DNA of 11,314 nucleotides from Prevotellaceae bacterium UBA2757 (GTDB taxonomy: Bacteria > Bacteroidota > Bacteroidia > Bacteroidales > Bacteroidaceae), in NCBI GenBank assembly GCA_002353215.1, contig DEJD01000055.1:11321-22634 (forward strand), read 5' to 3'. Of this stretch, positions 1 to 8,392 are shown one piece after another; positions within the stretch are counted from its first letter, which is position 1; the number at the start of each line of letters is the position of its first letter. The notes beneath the pieces were generated by a model. The model was not told the origin of the DNA, ran no database searches, and saw nothing but the letters and a program-made list of their open reading frames with translations. The translations under genes were made by a program, and so were the position numbers.

Positions 1-1546
<1,546 letters not shown>

Positions 1547-1556
<10 letters not shown>

Positions 1557-1939
1557 AATTGCAACTCATTGCCACCATCATCAGTGTGATAGGGATTATC
1601 TGCGGATTTATCTGCAAGAAAATGGCACCCGAATACTGGACAGACGGTTTTCTCGTAAGCATCGCATTGTTTTGGATGATGGAAATGGCTATTTCGTTCC
1701 TTCTGAACAAATTTGAGAAACATATAAACAAACCAACACTTGAGGGGAAACGCTTCATGACACAATATATGGTAGCAAAGGGAGTAAAACTGTTGATTAC
1801 CATTATATATATCATCATAGGCATTTCGCTGACAAGCAATACAGAATCAAAGACCACAGGAGCATTTGCCGTATCGGCTGTAGTACTCTACCTGTTGCAC
1901 CTGGCTGGAGAAACATTCGTAATAACAAAGAAAAAATGA
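1547..1939 (+). CDS. Small membrane protein in AtpI position
   Basis: A 130-aa protein with four predicted membrane helices at about residues 5-23, 35-54, 77-96 and 105-126, and a Lys-rich C-terminal end (ITKKK). It lies inside the ATP synthase operon between epsilon and subunit a, overlapping atpC by 10 nt and atpB by 4 nt (ATGA), so it is almost certainly co-translated with them. Its length, helix number and place just before subunit a match AtpI, a protein thought to assist c-ring assembly or Mg2+ supply. I see no residue signature that proves homology to AtpI. The ATG at 1547 is preferred because the next in-frame Met (residue 26) would remove the first helix. The AtpI-like role is an inference from position and topology. 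Confidence 0.85.
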
Positions 1940-2961
1940 GAGGCGACAGACATTTCATAATAAGACTTGCAGTTGCATTCCTTCTGCTTTTACCCATTTC
2001 ATCTAAGAGTTGGGCTGAAGAGCAGGGTGAAGAAAAAGTGGATGTGAAGGAAATAATCTTCGGTCACCTCTCCGATGCCTATGAATGGCATATTGCAGAC
2101 GACGCCATAATACACCTCCCATGCATTGTTTACAGCAATGAAAGCGGACTGAAAGTGTTCATGTCGGACAAACTTGAAGGCGGCGAGGAATATGAAGGCT
2201 ACCATATAGACGCAAAGAGCGGAAAGATAGTAAACGCAGCAGGAGTTCGTCCTTTTGATATATCCATCACCAAAAACGTGCTGGAACTTTTCTTCGTTTG
2301 CATCTTGCTCTGCAGCGTCATTCTGCTATCAGCACGCTGGTACAGGAAGAACGGATACAAGAAGGCTCCAGGCGGTTTCATCGGAATGATTGAGGTGGTG
2401 ATAAACTTCATAGACAAACAAGTGGCAGAAGCAAGCATCGGACACGGTTACGAGAGATTCTCTCCATATCTGCTCACTGTATTCTTATTTATCCTTACAT
2501 GTAACTTACTGGGACTTATACCGATTTTCCCAGGTGGGGCAAACCTGACAGGTAATATCGCCGTCACACTGACTTGTGCCATCACGGCTTTCATAGCAAT
2601 CAATGCCTTCGCTCCGAAAGAATATTTCAAGAGCATATTCTGGCCAAACGTACCACTTGCCCTGAAGGCTATTCCGCTGATGCCGACCATAGAATTCATC
2701 GGAGTATTCACAAAACCATTCTCACTGACTGTCCGACTCTTTGCCAACATAATGGCAGGACACATCATAATACTCTCACTGACCAGCATTGTGTTCATCA
2801 CATGGCAGGTAGGACCATCCGTCGGAGCACCGATGACAGCTGTCAGTGTAGCATTCTGCATCTTCATGAACTGCCTCGAACTGCTCGTGGCATTCATCCA
2901 GGCATATGTATTCACTATCCTGACCGCCAACTTCATAGGATTGGCACAGCATGAAGAGTAA
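1936..2961 (+). CDS. atpB: Fo ATP synthase subunit a
   Basis: Stator channel subunit that forms the proton half-channels beside the c-ring. At 341 aa it is longer than E. coli subunit a (271 aa). Residues 1-27 look like a cleavable signal peptide (hydrophobic core, then SWA before EEQ), and about 28-110 form an extra periplasmic segment starting VDVKEIIFGHLSDAYEWHI. The membrane part follows from about residue 113. The essential Arg is R267 in LTVRLFANIMAGH and the conserved Gln is Q322 in FIQAYVF. Where E. coli has E219 and H245, this protein has H276 and E315, the reciprocal arrangement also seen in mitochondria. A polar loop of about 13 extra residues (near 290-300) separates the last two helices. 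It starts within the stop of the preceding gene (ATGA). The signal peptide and extension are, as I recall, usual in Bacteroidota. Confidence 0.97.
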   Translation: MRGDRHFIIRLAVAFLLLLPISSKSWAEEQGEEKVDVKEIIFGHLSDAYEWHIADDAIIHLPCIVYSNESGLKVFMSDKLEGGEEYEGYHIDAKSGKIVNAAGVRPFDISITKNVLELFFVCILLCSVILLSARWYRKNGYKKAPGGFIGMIEVVINFIDKQVAEASIGHGYERFSPYLLTVFLFILTCNLLGLIPIFPGGANLTGNIAVTLTCAITAFIAINAFAPKEYFKSIFWPNVPLALKAIPLMPTIEFIGVFTKPFSLTVRLFANIMAGHIIILSLTSIVFITWQVGPSVGAPMTAVSVAFCIFMNCLELLVAFIQAYVFTILTANFIGLAQHEE

Positions 2962-3248
<287 letters not shown>

Positions 3249-3255
3249 TTCGGCA

Positions 3256-3741
3256 ATGGGATTACTAACACCAGATCCGGGGTTGCTATTTTGGATGGTG
3301 CTCTCGTTCGGTGTGGTTTTCTTCTTACTGGCGAAATTCGGATTCCCAGTAATAATAAAGGCACTGAAGGACAGACAGGAATTTATAGCACAGTCGTTGC
3401 TCTCAGCAAAGCAAGCCAACGAGAAGTTGGAAAGCATTCAGGCTGAGGGCGAGGCACTGTTGCAGAATGCCCGTTCGCGTCAGCAGGACATCATCTCCGA
3501 AGCAATGGCTGAGAAACAGAAGATTGTCGCTGCCGCCAAGGAACAAGCCGAAAGCGAAGCCCATCGCATAGCAGAAGAGGCAGCCAAAAGTATTGAGGCA
3601 GCCAAGACAGAAGCACTGAAAGACGTACATGATGAAGTGGCAGGTCTTGCACTGCAGATTGCTGAGCAGGTATTGCGCACCAAGATGCAGGATCGTGAAG
3701 AACAGCAAGCAGCCATAGAACGAATGCTTAAAGAATTATGA
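3256..3741 (+). CDS. atpF: Fo ATP synthase subunit b
   Basis: Peripheral-stalk subunit that links subunit a to delta on top of F1. The 161 aa have a short N-terminal segment MGLLTPDPG, one membrane helix at about residues 9-29, and then a long Ala/Glu/Lys/Gln-rich helix to the C-terminus (for example AEKQKIVAAAKEQAESEAHRIAEE), as expected for the dimeric right-handed coiled coil. After the membrane helix comes KALKDRQEFIAQSL, matching the family's xxLxxRxxxIxxxL pattern. There is only one b gene in this operon and no b' copy, so a homodimer is expected. The start is 7 nt after the atpE stop, and the stop overlaps the atpH start as ATGA. Confidence 0.96.
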   Translation: MGLLTPDPGLLFWMVLSFGVVFFLLAKFGFPVIIKALKDRQEFIAQSLLSAKQANEKLESIQAEGEALLQNARSRQQDIISEAMAEKQKIVAAAKEQAESEAHRIAEEAAKSIEAAKTEALKDVHDEVAGLALQIAEQVLRTKMQDREEQQAAIERMLKEL

Positions 3742-4394
3742 ATATAGGAAGTATAGCGACGCGTTATAGCAGGGCTCTTTTTGAGGAAGCCCGGGACAAG
3801 TCGGTAGATAAATTCATCTACGACTATCTGGGTGCGCTATACGATAACATGAGCGCAGTGCCTGAAGCACAGAGAGTATTCATGAATCCGCGAACTAAGA
3901 CAGAATATAAGTTCAAAGTTCTGCTTATAGCCAGCGGAGTGAAACCTGACACTTCTACTTTGAAGGTTCTGATTGAAAATCTGAATGCTCCAACCAAAGA
4001 CGTGAGTAAAAGCCTGAAACAATGCAAGAAAACAGATAAGGCATCCTCCCCAGAGGCAATTGCCATAGATCTGTATCAGCGTTTTCTATGGCTGATACTG
4101 AAACACGAACGTATCTACCTCATGCGATTCATCATATTCGTGTATAAGGACCTGTATCGCAAACATCATAACATCGACCATGTGATATTTGCCACAGCAA
4201 CTGAAATAGATAAATCGCTTCAACAGAAGGTAATTGAAAAGATACACACGATAACAGGCCGAGAAGTAGAACTGGAAACGAGAATCAGACCCGACCTTAT
4301 AGGCGGTTGCTGGGTAGTCGTTGACGACAGACTGTACGACTTCAGCTATCGTACCAGATTGCAAAACATCAGAAAAACATTATGGAACAAATAA
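3738..4394 (+). CDS. atpH: F1 ATP synthase subunit delta (OSCP)
   Basis: Connects the b-dimer to the tip of the F1 head. The N-terminal helical domain is recognisable ([14 protein letters not shown], then [11 protein letters not shown]), and so is the C-terminal end ([43 protein letters not shown]). At 218 aa it is about 40 residues longer than E. coli delta. The extra length is mostly a polar, Lys/Ser-rich stretch at about residues 72-110, between the N-terminal domain and the helix beginning [14 protein letters not shown]. The C-terminal segment has Phe between the Asp and Ser of the usual D-x-S motif. Translation is coupled on both sides: a 4-nt overlap with atpF and a 13-nt overlap with atpA. 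Delta is normally the least conserved subunit, so these differences are not alarming. Confidence 0.93.
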   Translation: MNIGSIATRYSRALFEEARDKSVDKFIYDYLGALYDNMSAVPEAQRVFMNPRTKTEYKFKVLLIASGVKPDTSTLKVLIENLNAPTKDVSKSLKQCKKTDKASSPEAIAIDLYQRFLWLILKHERIYLMRFIIFVYKDLYRKHHNIDHVIFATATEIDKSLQQKVIEKIHTITGREVELETRIRPDLIGGCWVVVDDRLYDFSYRTRLQNIRKTLWNK

Positions 4395-5962
4395 AGGTAA
4401 GCGAAGTAACGGCTATGCTGCGTCAGCAGTTGGCTGAGATAGAAAAAGAAGACACACTGGGCAGCGAAGCCGAAGTAGGTTTGGTATTGCAGGTAGGTGA
4501 CGGTATTGTCCGCATCTTCGGTCTGAACAATGCTGAAGCCGGCGAACTCTTGGAGTTTGAGAACGGCATGCAGGCTATAGTGATGAACCTCGAGGAAGAC
4601 AATGTTGGTGCCGTACTGTTAGGTCCTACCGACAATATTGAGGAAGGCGACATCGTAAAGCGTACGGGTCGGATTGCGTCTATCTCAGTGGGCGAAGGTA
4701 TGATAGGACGTGTGGTAAACACACTCGGACAACCAATCGATGCCCCCGACCCTATCACGGGCGAACTCTTTGACATGCCTTTGGAACGAAAAGCCCCGGG
4801 AGTTATCTTCCGTCAGCCAGTAAACCAACCGCTGCAGACTGGTCTCAAGGCAGTAGATGCCATGATTCCAATCGGTCGAGGTCAGCGCGAACTTATCATC
4901 GGCGACCGTCAGACAGGAAAGACTGCCATCGCCATTGATACTATCATAAATCAGAGAAGCAATTACGAAGCAGGCAATCCTGTATATTGTATATATGTTG
5001 CAGTGGGACAGAAAGGAAGTACCGTTGCAACAATCGTAAACACACTGAAGCAGAAGGGTGCAATGGACTACACCATCGTGGTAAGTGCCACAGCCAGCGA
5101 CCCTGCTGCCATGCAGTATTTCGCACCATTCGCAGGTGCTGCCATAGGTGAATACTTCCGCGATACAGGCCGTCATGCCTTAGTAGTATATGACGACCTA
5201 TCTAAGCAGGCAGTAGCCTATCGTGAAGTATCACTTATCCTGAAACGTCCGTCAGGGCGTGAAGCATACCCGGGTGATGTATTCTATCTGCACAGCCGTC
5301 TGTTGGAACGTTCTGCAAAGATTATCGCTCAGCAGGAAGTAGCAGAGAAGATGAACGACCTGCCAGCAAGTCTGAAGGGTAAGGTAAAGGGTGGAGGTTC
5401 ACTCACTGCCCTGCCAATCATCGAGACTCAAGCTGGTGACGTTTCTGCTTACATTCCGACAAACGTAATTTCAATCACAGACGGACAGATATTCCTTGAG
5501 ACAGGACTTTTCAATCAGGGAGTACGTCCTGCTATCAACGTAGGTATTTCTGTGAGCCGTGTGGGTGGTAATGCACAGCTGAAGTCAATGAAGAAAGTTG
5601 CCGGTACACTGAAGATAGACCAGGCACAATACCGCGAACTGGAAGCATTCACAAAATTCGGTGGAGACATGGATCCTGTAACAGCATTCACCATCGATAA
5701 AGGACGCAAGAATTCACAACTGCTCATTCAGAAGCAATATAGTCCAATGCCAGTGGAAGAACAGATTGCCATACTATATGTAGGAACAAACGGTCTGTTG
5801 CGCGACATCCCAGTGAATAAGGTGCAGGAATTCGAGGTTATATTCCTTGACCTGCTACGCACAACTCACAAACAGGATGTGCTTGAGCCACTGAGTCAGG
5901 GCAAGATTGACGATAACATAACAGAAATCATAAAGGCAACTGCTGCAAGCATCAAGGTATAA
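4382..5962 (+). CDS. atpA: F1 ATP synthase subunit alpha
   Basis: Regulatory nucleotide-binding subunit that alternates with beta in the F1 hexamer. The 526 aa are full length. The N-terminal helix that binds delta is [20 protein letters not shown]. The P-loop is GDRQTGKT (residues 174-181). The adenine and ring motifs [18 protein letters not shown] and [28 protein letters not shown] are intact. The arginine finger that completes the catalytic site of beta is R393 in [10 protein letters not shown]. The loop at about residues 314-337 after the LLERSAK motif is longer than in the shortest family members. The start is chosen at the ATG at 4382, which overlaps the end of atpH by 13 nt and gives the expected N-terminus. 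No broken or missing key residue is seen. Confidence 0.98.
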   Translation: MEQIKVSEVTAMLRQQLAEIEKEDTLGSEAEVGLVLQVGDGIVRIFGLNNAEAGELLEFENGMQAIVMNLEEDNVGAVLLGPTDNIEEGDIVKRTGRIASISVGEGMIGRVVNTLGQPIDAPDPITGELFDMPLERKAPGVIFRQPVNQPLQTGLKAVDAMIPIGRGQRELIIGDRQTGKTAIAIDTIINQRSNYEAGNPVYCIYVAVGQKGSTVATIVNTLKQKGAMDYTIVVSATASDPAAMQYFAPFAGAAIGEYFRDTGRHALVVYDDLSKQAVAYREVSLILKRPSGREAYPGDVFYLHSRLLERSAKIIAQQEVAEKMNDLPASLKGKVKGGGSLTALPIIETQAGDVSAYIPTNVISITDGQIFLETGLFNQGVRPAINVGISVSRVGGNAQLKSMKKVAGTLKIDQAQYRELEAFTKFGGDMDPVTAFTIDKGRKNSQLLIQKQYSPMPVEEQIAILYVGTNGLLRDIPVNKVQEFEVIFLDLLRTTHKQDVLEPLSQGKIDDNITEIIKATAASIKV

Positions 5963-5976
5963 ATGAGTATTGACAG

Positions 5977-6852
5977 ATGGGTTCACTGAAGGAAATAAAA
6001 GGACGAATAGCATCGGTAAATAGCACACAGAAGATAACAAGTGCTATGAGGATGATAGCGAGTGCTAAACTGCACCGCACACAAGTCATGACCTCAAACT
6101 TCCTGCGCTATTCTGCCAAGCTGCGCTCCATAACAGAACAACTGGGAGCCATTACTCAGACAGCTACAGATGCCAAGAGTGTGGTATTGATTCCTATTTC
6201 CTCAAGCAGCGGCTTGTGCGGTTCGTTCAATTCAAATATAGCAAAGATGACACTTACCCGCATCGGAGAATACAAAGATGAAGGTGCTGAAGTATTGGTG
6301 ATGCCTATAGGAAAGAAGATAATAAAGGAAATCAAAAAGATAGAGGATCAGGCAGCAGATACTACCTATGGTAATATGAACGAACTGGTGGAACGAGGTG
6401 ATGTATTCAGTGCCATTCAGTCGTTTATTGCAGACTTGCAGAAGATGTATGCAGAGGGTAAGATTCAAAAAGCAGAAGTCATATACCACCACTTCGTCAG
6501 CATGGGCAAGCAGGTTATAGAAACAAAACCGCTTCCGCTTGCTCCTCCGGTAGTTACGAAGGAGGTTTTCGCCACATCCGAAACAGACAAAGATGCTGAC
6601 GACTTCATCACAGAACCTGACCCGCAGACTCTGGCTGAGATGTTGCATCCGCGAATGCTCAATTCTGAAATGTACGGTCTGTTGCTCGACGCTCTGACAA
6701 GTGAACATGCAGCACGCATGATGGCAATGCAGACTGCTGATGACAATGCCAACGAACTGTTGAAGGAACTCACACTACTTTACAACAAGTCGCGCCAGCA
6801 GGCCATCACAAGCGAACTCATCGATATAATGGGTGGCAAGGTAGCACAATAA
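5977..6852 (+). CDS. atpG: F1 ATP synthase subunit gamma
   Basis: Rotating central shaft of F1. The 291 aa show both conserved coiled-coil ends: the N-terminal LKEIKGRIASVNSTQKITSAM with RMIASAKLHRTQ, and the C-terminal TADDNANELLKELTLLYNKSR followed by QQAITSELIDIMGG. The middle Rossmann-like part includes PISSSSGLCGSFNSNI, matching the family SDRGLCGGxN stretch. A divergent acidic stretch with TDKDADD lies at about residues 208-215 before the C-terminal helix. The start is 14 nt after the atpA stop. This is the last ATP synthase gene seen; the next gene begins only 21 nt downstream with no hairpin between, so transcription may continue into it. Confidence 0.97.
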   Translation: MGSLKEIKGRIASVNSTQKITSAMRMIASAKLHRTQVMTSNFLRYSAKLRSITEQLGAITQTATDAKSVVLIPISSSSGLCGSFNSNIAKMTLTRIGEYKDEGAEVLVMPIGKKIIKEIKKIEDQAADTTYGNMNELVERGDVFSAIQSFIADLQKMYAEGKIQKAEVIYHHFVSMGKQVIETKPLPLAPPVVTKEVFATSETDKDADDFITEPDPQTLAEMLHPRMLNSEMYGLLLDALTSEHAARMMAMQTADDNANELLKELTLLYNKSRQQAITSELIDIMGGKVAQ

Positions 6853-6873
6853 TAATAAATTTTAAATACGATA
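6853..6873 (+). other. Short gap between atpG and first PLC gene
   Basis: These 21 nt are A/T rich. They contain no inverted repeat that could form a rho-independent terminator and no TAnnTTTG-like Bacteroides promoter. The simplest reading is that the phospholipase genes can be transcribed by read-through from the ATP synthase operon. A promoter inside the end of atpG cannot be excluded by eye. Confidence 0.4.
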
Positions 6874-8367
6874 ATGACACAACCGAAAAATACCAAGATA
6901 CTGATATTGACTACACTCTTCCTCTTAGCAGGAAGTGTGGCTTTTGGCAAGAATACCAAATATCACACAGTCAAATTCGATATCAACGTATTCGGTTGCG
7001 ACCTTGTTAAAGGAGATGATGGAAGATACGGTTGGTATGAACTGGAAGACTGTCATATCACCCACGGACAAGCCCCTGATGGCGAACTCATCCCCAAGAA
7101 AGTCATAGAGATAGACAAAAACGGAGTTTTCCAACTTGAAGCAGGACACAAAGGAAGCACTCTTACTGCCGATTGGTGGAAATCACAGTTGAAGCTCAAT
7201 CAGATTCCAGACAGATGGTATCCCAAAATGCTCCACTTTGCCCTGCGCGGTAAGTTGACACTTAATATTCGGGGAGATATTTTCGGAACAGACAATCCAA
7301 TCAAGCTGGTCATTGACGACTTCTATATAAACCACGGAAAAAACGAGCATTATTTCAACCAGATAGCCATCAAGTCCTTCAAGTCGTATTCTACATATAG
7401 CATCGAAGGTCGTGCTGTTATCAACGGTAATGACTATCGTATATATATCGAGCAAAAAGAGAAAGGCACCCAGAACAACATATACATCGGGCGCATCGAC
7501 AAATCGAAACTCTCATGGATGAAACGTCTTGACGGCAATCGTCCTATCAGCACAATATCAATGCCTGGCACACACGACTCAGGAAGTGCCAACTATCCTC
7601 AAGATTCATTATCATTATTTCATGATGGCCACACACAGAACTTTCCTGTGCTCACACAACTGGAGGATGGCATCCGTGCCTTCGACATACGTCTGAGACA
7701 CGACCTCCGCTATGGTCATTACATAAAGCTATACGACAGTTTCGACTCCACAATGGTACAGTGGGATAAGTTCCTCGATAAATATCCGTCAGAATTTATC
7801 GTTACACTCATCGGCAGCGATGAAGGCGGCAAGTGGGGTAAAGAACTTACCGACAACTATCGCAGGCTGATAAGCCAATACCCTCACCGGTTTGTAGAGA
7901 AATTCTCTCAGTCAACACCCATCGACAGCGTACGCGGAAAGATAATAGTGATGCGCCGTCAGAAAGGTTGTCCGTACGGTCGTCTGATTACGTTTGCAGA
8001 CAATGCAACATTCGAATACGACGGTTTCCATGTAGAAGATATATACAGACCGAAGAATGCAGAAAAGAAATTGGAAGCGGTAGAGAAAAACATAATCGAG
8101 GCATCTGAGAACAAAAACCCGAACAGATGGTTCATCACGTTCAATTCGATTATCTGTGCTCCTAATGGTCACACCCCATACAATAATGCCTGGGGCGGAA
8201 CAGCTAAGGACATCAAGACACCTATGAACAAGTGTCTGCTTGAAGTTCTGGAACAGAAAAAGTACTCCGACTTCGGAATCGTTTTCCTCGATTTCTATAA
8301 CGACCGTGGTGAAAACCCCAAAGTAGTGGAAGCAATAATTCAATCTAACTTCCAACGTAAAAACTAA
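6874..8367 (+). CDS. Secreted PI-PLC X-domain phospholipase-like protein
   Basis: A 497-aa exported protein. Residues 1-25 form a Sec signal peptide (hydrophobic ILILTTLFLLAGSVAFG) with no lipobox Cys. Residues about 28-215 form a beta-rich domain I do not recognise, with FGCDL, GRYGWYE, a WWKSQLK stretch, ALRGKLTLNIRG and VIDDF. Residues about 220-490 resemble bacterial phosphatidylinositol-specific phospholipase C: SMPGTHDSG (H234, D235), DGIRAFDIRL (R273), YGH (H282), YPSEFIVTLIGSDEGG, SVRGKIIVMRR and, near the end, FGIVFLDFYND (D473). The spacings H234-R273 (39) and R273-H282 (9) equal those I recall for Listeria PlcA (H45, R84, H93). The Arg suggests the metal-independent bacterial mechanism. 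The likely reaction is cleavage of an inositol phospholipid, a GPI-type or a related phosphodiester lipid outside the cytoplasm. The substrate is not readable from sequence. C42 and C366 are shared with the downstream paralogue and could form a disulfide. Confidence 0.85.
   Translation: MTQPKNTKILILTTLFLLAGSVAFGKNTKYHTVKFDINVFGCDLVKGDDGRYGWYELEDCHITHGQAPDGELIPKKVIEIDKNGVFQLEAGHKGSTLTADWWKSQLKLNQIPDRWYPKMLHFALRGKLTLNIRGDIFGTDNPIKLVIDDFYINHGKNEHYFNQIAIKSFKSYSTYSIEGRAVINGNDYRIYIEQKEKGTQNNIYIGRIDKSKLSWMKRLDGNRPISTISMPGTHDSGSANYPQDSLSLFHDGHTQNFPVLTQLEDGIRAFDIRLRHDLRYGHYIKLYDSFDSTMVQWDKFLDKYPSEFIVTLIGSDEGGKWGKELTDNYRRLISQYPHRFVEKFSQSTPIDSVRGKIIVMRRQKGCPYGRLITFADNATFEYDGFHVEDIYRPKNAEKKLEAVEKNIIEASENKNPNRWFITFNSIICAPNGHTPYNNAWGGTAKDIKTPMNKCLLEVLEQKKYSDFGIVFLDFYNDRGENPKVVEAIIQSNFQRKN
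6961..8355 (+). repeat. Tandem gene duplication, copy 1
   Basis: The mature part of the first PLC protein (from Y30-H31) recurs in the second PLC protein at a constant offset of 469 residues, that is 2926 nt. Checked anchor pairs are C42/C511, H234/H703, R273/R742, H282/H751, C366/C835 and D473/D942, all with the same offset, so no net insertion or deletion has occurred. In the 50 residues 101-150 I count 37 identities by eye. Confidence 0.9.
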
Positions 8368-8392
8368 TAATTTTTTGTTAAAACTTATATTA
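8368..8392 (+). other. Short gap between the two PLC genes
   Basis: These 25 nt are A/T rich with a run of six T at 8371-8376. A run of five A at 8359-8363 could pair with the T run, but the stem would be all A-T and is too weak to call a terminator. No Shine-Dalgarno sequence or Bacteroides-type promoter is visible. Co-transcription of the two genes is the default reading. Confidence 0.4.

Noticed and set aside
5321..5392. Extended loop in alpha after the LLERSAK motif as a special feature
   Set aside because: E. coli alpha also has a longer loop here. The position is variable across the family, so this is not distinctive.
5963..5989. Nine-codon frame starting right after the atpA stop and running into atpG
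   Set aside because: It is too short to support as a gene and lies out of frame with atpG. The ATG next to the stop is likely chance.
8359..8376. Possible rho-independent terminator between the PLC genes (A5 pairing with T6)
   Set aside because: The stem would be five A-T pairs with no G-C, too weak to act as a terminator. The T run is also explained by the general A/T richness of leaders here.
8375..8392. TTG start adding six residues to the barrel-PLC protein
   Set aside because: The extra residues come before an already good signal peptide with its own ATG-Lys-Arg start. No ribosome-binding signal favours the TTG.
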